Made by a program: the position numbers and the translations under genes. A stretch of DNA of 64,000 nucleotides, taken from contig NZ_JAHXPQ010000001.1 of assembly GCF_019391655.1 (NCBI RefSeq), forward strand, positions 248,001 through 312,000. The letters are read 5' to 3'. The first letter of the stretch is position 1; each line of letters opens with the position of its first letter. Below, piece after piece: positions 7,786 to 17,112 of this stretch. The stretch is from Mucilaginibacter rivuli (lineage in GTDB: Bacteria; Bacteroidota; Bacteroidia; Sphingobacteriales; Sphingobacteriaceae). The notes beneath the pieces were generated by a model. It was not told the DNA's origin. It saw only the letters and a list, made by a program, of their open reading frames with translations, and searched no databases.

Positions 7786-8667
7786 ATGCAACAAGCAAAG
7801 GCTATTTTTAATAAAACACGTATAGCGCCAACTCCAAGCGGGTTTTTACATTTGGGGAATGCGCTGTCGTTCGCCATCACTGCTGCGTTGGCCCATAAAA
7901 CAGGGGCTAAAATATTACTCCGCATTGACGACCTCGACCAGGCCCGCATGCGCAGCGAATATGTTCAGGATATTTTTGATACCCTTAATTTTTTAGAGAT
8001 ATCCTGGCACGAAGGTCCGCGCGATATGGGCGATTTTAACAAACATTGGTCGCAAGTGCAGCGGTTGGGTCTATACAACAATGCGCTTAACCGTCTGAAA
8101 CAAAGCAACAGTATATTCGCCTGTAGTTGCTCGCGCGCCGATATCCCCGAAAGCGGAATTTATCCCGGTACTTGCCTTAATAAAGGATTGCCCTTAGATA
8201 CCCCTAATACCAGTTGGCGCTTTAAAACTGATAGTAATCCCATCGCTGTTCGCACATTTCCTTCCGGGATAGTAAATTCCAGGCTTTCGCCGGATATGCG
8301 ATATTTCATTGTACGGAAAAGGGATGGCTACCCTGCGTACCAGTTAGCATCGTTGGTTGATGACCTTCATTTCGGCATCGATCTCATCATTCGCGGACAG
8401 GATCTTTGGCCTTCAACGCTTGCGCAGTTACAACTGGCAAACAGGCTTGATGAAAATGCATTTGTTAACACAAATTTTTACCATCATCCATTGCTAATGG
8501 CCGATGGTAATAAAAAGCTATCAAAATCTGCAGGGGATACTTCTATCAAATATCTGATAGAACAGGGTAAAAATGCAGCAGATATTTATACAATGATAGC
8601 TGCCCATACCGGGGAGGAACAAAGAGTTAATAACTGGCTGGAACTATCACATCTTTTGGGATCATAG
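7786..8667 (+). CDS. gluQ: Glutamyl-Q tRNA(Asp) synthetase-like protein
   Basis: 293 residues, matching truncated GluRS paralogues that lack the anticodon-binding domain. GluQRS adenylates glutamate and attaches it to queuosine at position 34 of tRNA-Asp. Seen here: RIAPTPSGFLHLGNA (class I HIGH-type motif), LLRIDDLD, a putative zinc site (CSC near 110, then Y and C about 12-14 residues later), and KKLSKSAGD (KMSKS equivalent, with the second K-L-S-K-S form). A full-length GluRS would be about 500 residues, so gltX is expected elsewhere. The match to GluQRS over a degenerate GluRS rests on length and the zinc cysteines. Confidence 0.85.
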   Translation: MQQAKAIFNKTRIAPTPSGFLHLGNALSFAITAALAHKTGAKILLRIDDLDQARMRSEYVQDIFDTLNFLEISWHEGPRDMGDFNKHWSQVQRLGLYNNALNRLKQSNSIFACSCSRADIPESGIYPGTCLNKGLPLDTPNTSWRFKTDSNPIAVRTFPSGIVNSRLSPDMRYFIVRKRDGYPAYQLASLVDDLHFGIDLIIRGQDLWPSTLAQLQLANRLDENAFVNTNFYHHPLLMADGNKKLSKSAGDTSIKYLIEQGKNAADIYTMIAAHTGEEQRVNNWLELSHLLGS

Positions 8668-8679
8668 CTGATATCGATG

Positions 8680-9441
8680 TCAGATTTCCGACCTCTTCTC
8701 AAAATATTCCAACTTCAGCTCTTCGCCATCAAAAACGGCATAGCTAAAATGGTTAAGCCAATCGCCGAGGTTAATGTAGCGGCTTTTGTCGTTGAGTTGG
8801 ATATCAAGTGGGAGGTGCCTGTGGCCAAAAATAAGGTAATCAAAAAAACGGGCTTGCAGCACTTCGCGTGAGTAGGTCACCAGCCATTCCTGCTCCAATA
8901 CTTTACGTACTTCGTTATTCCCCTGTACCACTTTACTTCGGTGCGACCAGTGGTTTGCTACGCCTACGCCCAAATTTGGGTGTATCCGTTCAAATAGCCA
9001 TTGGCAAATTTTACTGCGGAAAAACTTTTTCAACATTTTATACTTGGCATCGCCCGGGCCAAGGCCATCACCATGGTGCAGGTAAAACTTTTTACCGTTT
9101 CGCTCAATCTCCAGTTCGTTAGTAATGATTGTGGCATTAAACTCTTGTTGAAAATACTCGAACATCCACATATCATGGTTGCCTTTAAACATGTAGAGTT
9201 TAATGCCCGCATCGGTAAGCTCGGCAAGTTTGCCTAAAAAACGCACATATCCTTTTGGTACTACGGTAGTATATTCAAACCAAAAATCAAATACATCGCC
9301 CATCAAAAACACCTCGGTGGCATCGGCTTTTATTATATCCAGCCACCGCACTAATTTATCTTCACGCTCACGACTGGTGGCGTAGTTGGGCACTCCCAAA
9401 TGAAAATCAGACGCGAAGTAAAGTTTATGGCGGTTACTCAT
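8680..9441 (-). CDS. lpxH: UDP-2,3-diacylglucosamine diphosphatase (lipid A synthesis)
   Basis: 253 residues from ATG 9441. An upstream in-frame TTG at 9450 is rejected because a -7 promoter element overlaps it. Calcineurin-like metallophosphoesterase with all metal-site blocks: DFHLG, GDVFDFW, GNHDMW, HHGDGLG and GHRHLP. It hydrolyses UDP-2,3-diacylglucosamine to lipid X and UMP at the inner face of the inner membrane. DFHLG where classic LpxH has DLHL is common in Bacteroidota. Convergent with gluQ (12-base gap). Confidence 0.9.
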   Translation of the reverse strand: MSNRHKLYFASDFHLGVPNYATSREREDKLVRWLDIIKADATEVFLMGDVFDFWFEYTTVVPKGYVRFLGKLAELTDAGIKLYMFKGNHDMWMFEYFQQEFNATIITNELEIERNGKKFYLHHGDGLGPGDAKYKMLKKFFRSKICQWLFERIHPNLGVGVANHWSHRSKVVQGNNEVRKVLEQEWLVTYSREVLQARFFDYLIFGHRHLPLDIQLNDKSRYINLGDWLNHFSYAVFDGEELKLEYFEKRSEI

Positions 9442-9447
9442 GGTTGC

Positions 9448-9455
9448 CAAAAGTA
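9448..9455 (-). promoter_or_regulatory. -7 element for lpxH, adjacent to the start codon
   Basis: Minus-strand TACTTTTG matches TAnnTTTG and ends 6 bases before the ATG. The start point would fall on or next to the A of ATG, so the lpxH mRNA is likely leaderless or nearly so. Confidence 0.45.
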
Positions 9456-9538
9456 ATTATTTTGTTGTTAGTTTTTAAGGGTAGTGTAGCAGCACATCCG
9501 TCAAACCCGATATCGAAATTCAGACATCCGAAATTAAC

Positions 9539-12034
9539 TTACTTCCCAACCATAAATACCGCGTTGCTGAATAACAGCTTACCATTCTCCCAAAAACTGC
9601 GGAAAAGCGGATCATCTGCCATATAAATAATACTGCCCCGGCCCGATGATTGTACACCCAAAAGCATACCCTCGCTTAATTTAGCTTTGGTTTTCTGGCC
9701 AACAAAACCGGCCTGGTAGGCGTCTTTTTTTATAGTGCCTACGTTCCAGTCGCCATCGCCAAGGTAGTCGTACAGGTCGTCGCCCTGCTTAAGCGAATAA
9801 TAGAATTTGGGCAGCCCATATGCCAGCGGGTGGGTATTATCTAAACTCAGCTTATAGATAGCGCCCGGGATGCTGCTTTTAAGGGCCTCGCGGTCACGGT
9901 CTTCATAAGGTATCAGGTCTTTTGCTGTAGTGGTTTTCTTGTCATCCTTTTTCTCGGTAGTTTTGCTTTTGATGTTAAAGCCTTTTTTATCAATAAGGCT
10001 GCTTACCGCATTTTCCATGGCTATCAGTTTGCCGCCATCGCGTATCCAGGCCTGTATCTTTTCGAGAGGCGCATTGTCATATCCGCCATCGGGTAATATA
10101 GCCACATCAAAATCGCTCCACTTAATGCGGTTCAGATCCTGTAGCCGAACAACAGTTACAGGGTAACCAATTTGCTGCTCAAATAAATGCCAAACCTCGC
10201 CCACGCTACCCGAGCTTACACCATCCCCTGCCACCAGCATAATGCGTGGCCTGGTAATATAGCGTATCTGCGCCGAGCCAAAATCGGCACCCTTATCTAC
10301 AAAGCCGCTGGCAAGCGCGGTAAGGCTACGGCCAAACTTTAAGGCGGTTTGCTGTATCAACTGGTCAAAGTTGGTTTGCGTGTTCCCTGCATGGGTAATA
10401 ATAAGCGAGCCTGCATCAAATGATTTTCCCGCTGCAGTAAAAGGCCGCTCTGCATAGCGCACTTTTATATTCAGTTTTAGCAAGGCCGCCAAAAAGCGTA
10501 CATCTGCCATCGATTTCCATTGCGATACATAAGCGTAAGGGTGGTCGGTAGCAATAGGTTTCTCGGGCGTAACCGGCATAGCTGATGCCTGGAATTTTAC
10601 GCTTTGTTTTAAACCATAGGTTTTTAAGCCATAAGCATAAGGCAGGGCCCAGGCGGTAATATCATAGGTATTACTATCGGTCATGAAGGTTTTTGGCTCA
10701 AACAATACGCTCAGCAAAACCGATTTTGGCTGGTGCGCATCTATCACCAGATCTTTAGCATCAATAGCGAAATTTTCGGTAGCGCCGGTAAAATAGTTAA
10801 AGCCGGGGCCATTTGCTGTACCACCAAAACCATATTGTATGCCGTTGCGGTCGAGCAGTTGGGCAAGGGTCTCTATTTTATCTGTATTATCATTTTTTAT
10901 CACGTAGCCTTTGAAGTCGCCTGCAGGGCTATTTACACTATTACTAAAAAATTTTTTAAACTCACCTAGCAGTTTGGGCGCATTTGCCGATGCGGTTTCA
11001 ACCGTACTTAGCCCGCTGGTAATATGGTGGTTAATACGTTGGCCCAGCGTAAGTGTATCGCCATCGCGGGTGGCAATGCCCAGGCCCGCTGCAATACCAC
11101 CCTGCTCATACGTCATCCCGATAGCGCCGTTGTATAATGGGTACGTATCGCCGTATGATGGGTATAACAAGTCAAACTCTTCTTTGGTAAAATACATCCA
11201 GTTGTTAAGGTCAAAGTATTTGGCGTTGTTTTTACCAATGGTGATCTGAAAATCCTTTTGCCATTGCGTAATCACTTTATGAAAAGGCTCGGCAGCAGGA
11301 GCAAAGTAATAAGGGTTATTATAACCTTGCTCATGGAAATCGACATGTATTTGTGGCAGCCAATGGTTGTATAGCGCCAGCCTGGCCTGTGTTTCTTTTT
11401 GTGTTTGCCATGCCCAGTCGCGGTTAAGGTCAAAATAATAATGGTTTACGCGCCCGCCCGGCCATGGCTCAAAATGCTCGCGCGATGATGGGTTGTCATC
11501 GGGCACGGCGCTGTGTATGGGGTTATAAAAGTTAACATAGCGGTCGCGGCCATCGGGATTAAGGCAGGGATCAATTACCACAATGGTATTAACAAGCCAT
11601 TTTTTGGCTTCGGCGTTATCGGGATTTGCCAAAATATATGCGGTTTGCATGGCGGCTTCGCTGCTGCTGGGCTCGTTGCCGTGTACGTTATAACTTAGCC
11701 AAACAATAGCCGGGCCGTTGGTATTAGCGGTGCCGCTTTCAAGCCCCGCAATGCGCAGGTTATTTTTGCGTATTTCTTCCAGGTTATTAATATTGGCCTC
11801 GGTGCCAATATATGCCGCAAAGAGTGGCCTGTTCTCATTGGTGCTGCCAAAGGGTAATACTTTTATGTTTTTTGATGCCTGCCCTAAATATAAAAAGTAA
11901 TCAACTATGCGGTAATGCGGGGTAAACTGGCTACCCAAATCATAACCTAAAAACTCTGATGGTGATTTTAGCTTTTGTGCGAAACCATTAAAAAACAGGC
12001 AGACAAATAGTGCAAGGAAGAGGTATTTTTTCAT
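9539..12034 (-). CDS. Secreted M14-family zinc carboxypeptidase
   Basis: 831 residues with a clear Sec signal peptide (MKKYLFLALFVCLFFNGFAQ, cleavage near residue 20). The M14 zinc site is present: HGNEPSSSE (His and Glu ligands), the substrate Arg/Asn region in DPCLNPDGRDRY, FHEQGYNNPYY (third ligand His), and a catalytic-type Glu in MTYEQGG. The C-terminal third (~560-750) looks like a glutamine-amidotransferase-like Rossmann domain (MLVAGDGVSSGSVGEVWHLFE, DVAILPDGGYDN) found in large Bacteroidota M14 proteins. Predicted periplasmic or surface peptidase. No partner genes; divergent from recQ. Confidence 0.88.
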   Translation of the reverse strand: MKKYLFLALFVCLFFNGFAQKLKSPSEFLGYDLGSQFTPHYRIVDYFLYLGQASKNIKVLPFGSTNENRPLFAAYIGTEANINNLEEIRKNNLRIAGLESGTANTNGPAIVWLSYNVHGNEPSSSEAAMQTAYILANPDNAEAKKWLVNTIVVIDPCLNPDGRDRYVNFYNPIHSAVPDDNPSSREHFEPWPGGRVNHYYFDLNRDWAWQTQKETQARLALYNHWLPQIHVDFHEQGYNNPYYFAPAAEPFHKVITQWQKDFQITIGKNNAKYFDLNNWMYFTKEEFDLLYPSYGDTYPLYNGAIGMTYEQGGIAAGLGIATRDGDTLTLGQRINHHITSGLSTVETASANAPKLLGEFKKFFSNSVNSPAGDFKGYVIKNDNTDKIETLAQLLDRNGIQYGFGGTANGPGFNYFTGATENFAIDAKDLVIDAHQPKSVLLSVLFEPKTFMTDSNTYDITAWALPYAYGLKTYGLKQSVKFQASAMPVTPEKPIATDHPYAYVSQWKSMADVRFLAALLKLNIKVRYAERPFTAAGKSFDAGSLIITHAGNTQTNFDQLIQQTALKFGRSLTALASGFVDKGADFGSAQIRYITRPRIMLVAGDGVSSGSVGEVWHLFEQQIGYPVTVVRLQDLNRIKWSDFDVAILPDGGYDNAPLEKIQAWIRDGGKLIAMENAVSSLIDKKGFNIKSKTTEKKDDKKTTTAKDLIPYEDRDREALKSSIPGAIYKLSLDNTHPLAYGLPKFYYSLKQGDDLYDYLGDGDWNVGTIKKDAYQAGFVGQKTKAKLSEGMLLGVQSSGRGSIIYMADDPLFRSFWENGKLLFSNAVFMVGK

Positions 12035-12128
12035 TTCAGCTCATGTGACAAGCTAATCTAAAAAAGATTTATCAAAAAAAGCATTATAGCGTACATAAAC
12101 ATGCCTGCAGATATTAACTTTACCGTGA

Positions 12129-14282
12129 ATGACCACCCACGAAGCACTGCATAAATATTTTGGTTACAACGGTTTCCGCCACGAGCAGGAAGCCATTATC
12201 AATAATGTAATTAAACAACAGGATACGCTGGTGCTGATGCCTACCGGGGGCGGTAAATCAATTTGCTACCAGTTACCCGCTGTGATGTTTGATGGTTTAA
12301 CGGTAGTGATATCACCATTGATAGCCTTGATGAAGGACCAGGTTGACGCGTTGAACATTAACGGCATCAAAGCGGCATTCCTCAACTCATCACAAAATGA
12401 GGGTGAGCAGCGGGTGCTTATCCAGCAATTACGTAATAACGAGATCAAACTTTTATACCTCGCGCCTGAGCGGCTGTTCAGCTCCGAGAGCCGTTTGATC
12501 GATTTCCTCAAAACATTAAAAGTTTCGCTCATCGCGATAGATGAGGCGCACTGTATATCGCACTGGGGACATGATTTCAGGCCCGAATACCTGATGCTGG
12601 CCGGACTGAAAATATCATTCCCCAACATACCGGTAATTGCTTTAACCGCTACGGCGGATAAGATCACACGAAACGATATCCTCGATAAACTTAACCTGAA
12701 CGATCCGGCTGTATTTATCTCCTCGTTCGACAGGCATAACATCAGTTACCGCATATCCCCCAAAAGGAAAAGCTTCGACCAGTTGCTTGACTTTTTAGAT
12801 ACGCATAAAGATGAATCGGGTATTATTTATTGCTTATCGCGACAATCGACCGAAAAGCTTGCGCAAGATCTGCGCGATGAGGGTTTCCAGGCAGAGGCTT
12901 ACCATGCGGGGTTAGACCGCGCTACCAAAGACAAAAACCAGGAAGCTTTTTTACGCGATGAGGTAAAGATCATCGTCGCTACCATCGCTTTCGGGATGGG
13001 TATTAACAAAAGCAACGTACGCTATGTGGTGCACATGGACCTGCCCAAAAACATTGAAGGCTATTACCAGGAAACAGGCCGCGCCGGGCGTGATGGTTTG
13101 TCGAGCGAGGCCCTGCTGTTCTTCTCATACGGTGATGCCGAAAAGCTGAAAGGCTTTGCCAAAGTAGAAGGTAACGAAGAGCAAAGCAGGATCATGCTGA
13201 AAAAGCTGGATGATATGGTACGCTTTTGCCAGTTGCACACCTGCCGGCGCCAGTTTTTGTTGCGATACTTTGATGAACAGGCCCCCGACCATTGCGGCGC
13301 CTGCGATGTATGCCTGAGCGATGTAGAAAAGATAGATGGTACAGTGATAGCGCAAAAACTGTTTTCGGCTATAGCCCGCACCGGCGAAAGCTTTGGGATG
13401 GGTTATATCATTGAATTTTTGCGCGGCTCAAAAAGCGAAAAGATCCGCGAAAGCCATAAACAGCTCAAAACCTACGGCATTGGTGCCGATATCAGCAAAG
13501 CCGACTGGCAGCAATACATTCGCGAACTGATGGCGCAGGATTACATCAACATTGAAGGCGACCCGTACCCGATATTAAAACTGCAGCCCAAAGCATCATT
13601 GGTACTCAAAGGGCAACAGGAAGTGTTACTCACCAAAATACAGGTTATCCACGAGCGGGAAACACCACAATTTGCGTTGCCGTATGAAGCCGGTTTATTG
13701 GCCGAATTGAAACAAATACGAACTACAATTGCCAACAGGGAAAATGTACCACCCTATATCATTTTATCGGATGCCGGCTTGCAGGAAATGGCTACCTATT
13801 TGCCGCAGGAGCTGAGCGAACTAAGGCAAATATCCGGCTTTGGCGATGTAAAGCTTGCCCGCTATGGCGAGGCATTCAGCACGGCGATAGTTAGTTATTG
13901 TAAGCAGCATGATCTTACGTCTAAAATAAGTCTGAAATCTCCCAAAAAGGAACGTAAGGCAAAATCATCATCAGGCCCGAACAATACACAGCGCGAAAGT
14001 TTCACCCTGTTTAAAGCTGGCATGGCTGTGGGTGAAATAGCCAAAGTGCGTGGTTTATCAACCGTTACGATAGAGGGCCACCTCAGCATTTTTGTAAAAA
14101 GCGGCGAGATCGATGTATCGGAAATTACCGCTCCTGAAAAAATACCCGCCATTAAAAATGCAATTGAAAGTTATGGCGATGCTCAGTTAAGTCCGTTAAA
14201 AGAAGTTTTGGGCGAGGGCTACAGTTACGGTGAGATAAAAGCCGTAATAGCCTGGATGCAGGGGATGAAAGAAAATAAATAG
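12129..14282 (+). CDS. recQ: ATP-dependent DNA helicase RecQ
   Basis: 717 residues. 3'-5' superfamily 2 helicase in recombination and fork repair. Helicase motif I MPTGGGKSICYQ (Lys43), motif II IDEAHCISHWGHDFRPEY (DEAH plus the RecQ aromatic loop), motif III ALTATAD, and motif VI QETGRAGRDG are all present. The zinc-binding domain carries C...C..(17)..CGACDVC. A winged-helix region and an HRDC-like segment (~530-600) follow. The tail ends with a helix-turn-helix-like block (GEIAKVRGLSTVTIEGHLSI) typical of the long Bacteroidota/Firmicutes RecQ. Confidence 0.96.
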   Translation: MTTHEALHKYFGYNGFRHEQEAIINNVIKQQDTLVLMPTGGGKSICYQLPAVMFDGLTVVISPLIALMKDQVDALNINGIKAAFLNSSQNEGEQRVLIQQLRNNEIKLLYLAPERLFSSESRLIDFLKTLKVSLIAIDEAHCISHWGHDFRPEYLMLAGLKISFPNIPVIALTATADKITRNDILDKLNLNDPAVFISSFDRHNISYRISPKRKSFDQLLDFLDTHKDESGIIYCLSRQSTEKLAQDLRDEGFQAEAYHAGLDRATKDKNQEAFLRDEVKIIVATIAFGMGINKSNVRYVVHMDLPKNIEGYYQETGRAGRDGLSSEALLFFSYGDAEKLKGFAKVEGNEEQSRIMLKKLDDMVRFCQLHTCRRQFLLRYFDEQAPDHCGACDVCLSDVEKIDGTVIAQKLFSAIARTGESFGMGYIIEFLRGSKSEKIRESHKQLKTYGIGADISKADWQQYIRELMAQDYINIEGDPYPILKLQPKASLVLKGQQEVLLTKIQVIHERETPQFALPYEAGLLAELKQIRTTIANRENVPPYIILSDAGLQEMATYLPQELSELRQISGFGDVKLARYGEAFSTAIVSYCKQHDLTSKISLKSPKKERKAKSSSGPNNTQRESFTLFKAGMAVGEIAKVRGLSTVTIEGHLSIFVKSGEIDVSEITAPEKIPAIKNAIESYGDAQLSPLKEVLGEGYSYGEIKAVIAWMQGMKENK

Positions 14283-14292
14283 TATGTTTTTA

Positions 14293-14398
14293 TTCCCCTC
14301 TTGAGAGGGGGCGCGAAGGGTAAGCGCGGTAGCAGGGGTGTGTTATTTGCCTTGCATTACTTATATAACACACCCCTCCGCCCCTCTCAAGAGGGGAA
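14293..14398. repeat. Palindromic intergenic element (family B, intact copy)
   Basis: Two nested inverted repeats. The outer 18-base arms (TTCCCCTCTTGAGAGGGG at 14293-14310, complement at 14381-14398) are each self-complementary. The inner 13-base arms are at 14334-14346 and 14365-14377. It is followed by ATCGCACAAGG. A diverged relative with the same layout and flank is at 59498-59612. This resembles REP/MITE-like mobile intergenic elements. Its presence shows that an ORF extension upstream of murF is not coding. Confidence 0.75.
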
Positions 14399-14448
14399 TC
14401 GCACAAGGCCATGCTTTTTTACTGATTTTTTTTATACTTGTACAACAA

Positions 14449-15750
14449 ATGACCATCGAACAACTATACGCTATCTATCAACAATACCCGGTTATCAGCA
14501 CCGATACCCGCAAAATAGCACCGGGGAGTATATTCTTCGCCCTTAAAGGCGATAAGTTTGATGCCAATACCTTTGCAGAACAAGCCATTGCCGCGGGTGC
14601 TGCTTATGCCGTTATTGATAACCCGGCCTATCAAACATCCGATAAACAAATACTGGTTAATGATGTGCTTACTACCTTGCAAGAGTTAGCTAAATATCAT
14701 CGCAGCCAACTGCAAATCCCGGTTATCGGGCTAACCGGATCTAACGGGAAAACCACTACTAAAGAGCTTATTAATTCCGTGTTATCGCAACACTATAAAA
14801 CCTATGCCACCATTGGCAACCTGAACAACCATATTGGTGTGCCTTTAACTTTGCTTGCCATAAAAAGCGATGTTGAGGTAGCTATTGTTGAGATGGGTGC
14901 CAATCACCAAAAGGAGATTGAATTACTGAGCAATATTTGCCAGCCTACACACGGACTGATCACCAACGTAGGCCGCGCCCACCTGGAGGGTTTTGGCGGC
15001 CGTGAGGGTGTTAAAAAAGGCAAAGGCGAGCTATTCGACTACCTCAAAACAAGCAAGGGTGTAGCATTTGTAAATGCGGATAGCGAAGTGCTGCTTGATA
15101 TGGTAAAAGAGCGTTCGATGCAAAATGTGGTTTATTATGGTGCTGATGAAGCCAATGCCGTATCGGGTAAGCTCATCGAAAATTCGCCTTTCCTGAAACT
15201 GCAATGGAAACTGAAGGAGAGCACTTATCATATAGCCCAATCGCAACTTACGGGGGCTTATAATTTGGATAATATTCTGGCGGCAATATGCATCGGGCAT
15301 TACTTTAAGCTATCCGAAGAGGAGCTGAACCGCGGTATTGAAAACTATGCACCAACCAATAACCGGTCGCAAATTGTGACAACGGAAACCAACACCCTGA
15401 TATGCGATTACTACAATGCCAACCCCAGCAGTATGCTGGTAGCCATTGAAAATGTGGGACTTTTGGATTTTCCACATAAAATATTGATTTTAGGGGACAT
15501 GTTTGAACTGGGTGATGAAAGCCCCGCCGAGCATACCGCTATAATTAACAAAGCTATGGTTACCCCTGTTGATGAACGTATTTTTATTGGTGAAGAATTT
15601 TATCGCCAAAAGGGTGAAACAAATGCCATATTTTTCCGTGATGCGGATGAAGCCATAACCGCCCTGAAAGCGCAGCCTGTTAAAAATGCTACTGTATTAA
15701 TAAAAGGTTCGCGGGGTATGGCATTGGAACGTTTAGTCAACCTGTTTTAG
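14449..15750 (+). CDS. murF: UDP-N-acetylmuramoyl-tripeptide--D-alanyl-D-alanine ligase
   Basis: 433 residues from ATG 14449. Cytoplasmic Mur ligase adding D-Ala-D-Ala to UDP-MurNAc-tripeptide, the last soluble step of the peptidoglycan precursor. Seen: N-terminal substrate domain with STDTRKIAPGSIFFALKG, ATP P-loop GSNGKTTTKEL (from ~97), EMGANHQKEI, the NNR motif (PTNNRSQ) and the C-terminal CDYYNANPSSM block. An upstream in-frame start at 14338 is rejected because it runs through the palindromic repeat. TATACTTG at about 14433-14440 may be its -7 element. It stands outside the usual dcw cluster. Confidence 0.95.
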   Translation: MTIEQLYAIYQQYPVISTDTRKIAPGSIFFALKGDKFDANTFAEQAIAAGAAYAVIDNPAYQTSDKQILVNDVLTTLQELAKYHRSQLQIPVIGLTGSNGKTTTKELINSVLSQHYKTYATIGNLNNHIGVPLTLLAIKSDVEVAIVEMGANHQKEIELLSNICQPTHGLITNVGRAHLEGFGGREGVKKGKGELFDYLKTSKGVAFVNADSEVLLDMVKERSMQNVVYYGADEANAVSGKLIENSPFLKLQWKLKESTYHIAQSQLTGAYNLDNILAAICIGHYFKLSEEELNRGIENYAPTNNRSQIVTTETNTLICDYYNANPSSMLVAIENVGLLDFPHKILILGDMFELGDESPAEHTAIINKAMVTPVDERIFIGEEFYRQKGETNAIFFRDADEAITALKAQPVKNATVLIKGSRGMALERLVNLF

Positions 15751-15754
15751 CCGA

Positions 15755-16105
15755 ATGATAAAAGCCCGCCGTATATCTAAAGGAAAATTAACGCTTATTG
15801 TATTTAGCGCCTTACTGCCTGTAAATTTTTTGGCCATGGTATGCGTGGGCTGGAATGACCAGGGCGCAATGGAGAACGGTTTTATTGTAAGCACAAGCAG
15901 GGCTATTGATAATATCATCCTGTTCCCGATGCATGCGATTGAGCGGGTATTTCACCTGGAGCCTTTTGCCGATACACTCTTTTTTATTTTTGATATTATT
16001 TGCCTTGCCTTGTGGGCGGTGCTGCTGGTATCGGTTTTTAGATTTTTCCAGCAGAAAACACAAAAGCCAAAACCCAAAAAGCGGAGTACACATGAAAGCG
16101 TTTAA
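15755..16105 (+). CDS. Hypothetical two-helix membrane protein
   Basis: 116 residues, starting 4 bases after murF. Two hydrophobic helices (about 13-31 and 76-98) surround a 45-residue loop; the tail is basic (KPKPKKRSTHESV). Family not recognised. It overlaps the next gene by 14 bases, so the murF, membrane and lipocalin-like genes probably form one transcription unit. Confidence 0.65.
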   Translation: MIKARRISKGKLTLIVFSALLPVNFLAMVCVGWNDQGAMENGFIVSTSRAIDNIILFPMHAIERVFHLEPFADTLFFIFDIICLALWAVLLVSVFRFFQQKTQKPKPKKRSTHESV

Positions 16106-16571
16106 GATTACCATAGCAATTGCCATTTGTTTTGGCCTATTGGCATTTACGGCTAAGCCATTTCAAACCAGTTTAAGCGCGCAACTGATTGGCGAATGGC
16201 GCAATTTTTATGTTAAGATAAAAGCGACATCGTTAAAAACAGGTAAAGTAAACATAATGGAGGCCGATAGCGCTAATTGGCAAACCCGTTTAGGTATTAA
16301 ACCCATCCGCACCTATTTTAAAGCAGATGGCACTTATTACTCTGAGTACCGTAACCTGAAAGACAGTATTTTTAAAGCGCCATCCGGCACCTGGTTCATT
16401 AAAGGCGATTCTGTTACGATGGAACAGTTAAAGCCTGCTAAAACCACCCTGAAAATGAAACTCAGCATTGCCAATAACAAGGCTACCTTTAACGGGATGA
16501 TAGACTTTGACGGCGACGGCGTAGCTAATGATGATTATTTTGGTGTACAGAAAAAGTTTACTGCGCAGTAA
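16092..16571 (+). CDS. Secreted lipocalin-like hypothetical protein
   Basis: 159 residues from ATG 16092, overlapping the previous gene. Signal peptide at residues 1-~24 (ITIAIAICFGLLAFTA). The mature part starts with an LIGEWRNF motif and alternates short beta strands (IRTYFKADGTYYSEYRNL, GTWFIKGDSVTME), as in lipocalin-like Bacteroidota proteins. The end has a calcium-loop-like DFDGDGVANDD. Role unknown, probably periplasmic. Confidence 0.6.
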   Translation: MKAFKITIAIAICFGLLAFTAKPFQTSLSAQLIGEWRNFYVKIKATSLKTGKVNIMEADSANWQTRLGIKPIRTYFKADGTYYSEYRNLKDSIFKAPSGTWFIKGDSVTMEQLKPAKTTLKMKLSIANNKATFNGMIDFDGDGVANDDYFGVQKKFTAQ

Positions 16572-16573
16572 TA

Positions 16574-16942
16574 TCAAGCCTCATCAGGCACAAACTTCAT
16601 CGACAGCGAGTTTACACAATGCCTTGTATTCTTCGGGGTAAACCTTTCCCCTTCAAACACGTGGCCCAAATGCGCATCGCAATTGGCGCAAACGATCTCC
16701 ACACGGCGGCCATCGGCATCCAGCACACGTTTTACCGCGCCGGGTATCTCATCATCAAAGCTTGGCCAGCCGCAATGCGAATCGAACTTATCTGCCGATT
16801 TGTATAACGGCGAATTACACCTGCGGCACTCATAAACGCCGGGCACTTTATTGTTGGTATACTCCCCGGTGTATGGCCTTTCGGTTCCTTTGTGAACGAT
16901 AACGTATTCTTCTTCGGGGGTTAGTTTATTGTAGTTTGACAT
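16574..16942 (-). CDS. msrB: Peptide-methionine (R)-S-oxide reductase
   Basis: 122 residues. Reduces the R isomer of methionine sulfoxide in proteins. The zinc cysteines CRRC and CANC, the [11 protein letters not shown] substrate loop and the catalytic Cys in [12 protein letters not shown] are all present. The second recycling Cys is not obvious. Stand-alone form without MsrA. Convergent with the lipocalin-like gene, separated by 2 bases. Confidence 0.95.
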   Translation of the reverse strand: MSNYNKLTPEEEYVIVHKGTERPYTGEYTNNKVPGVYECRRCNSPLYKSADKFDSHCGWPSFDDEIPGAVKRVLDADGRRVEIVCANCDAHLGHVFEGERFTPKNTRHCVNSLSMKFVPDEA

Positions 16943-17046
16943 ATTGATTGAATGATTGATTTATTGAATGATCGATTTAATCATTTATATAAATATACGG
17001 TTTAGTCGGGTTTTGGTTTGCAACCTTACAGTCAAAAGTCTTCAAA

Positions 17047-17081
17047 CAAAAAATCCCAACCTCGCAAGAGGTCAGGACTTT
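17047..17081 (-). terminator. Rho-independent terminator of sucD
   Basis: On the minus strand a GACCTC-TTGC-GAGGTT stem, extended by TCC/GGA pairs, is followed by a T-rich run. It lies 32 bases past the sucD stop. Confidence 0.75.
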
Positions 17082-17112
17082 CAATATCTAAATACTATGT
17101 ACTAAATACTAA

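Noticed and set aside
12266-12742. Minus-strand ORF of 158 residues
   Set aside because: Antisense to the recQ helicase core, whose motifs are intact on the plus strand.
14301-14448. N-terminal extension of murF
   Set aside because: The in-frame upstream start lies inside the nested palindromic element; murF homologues begin at the ATG 14449 equivalent.
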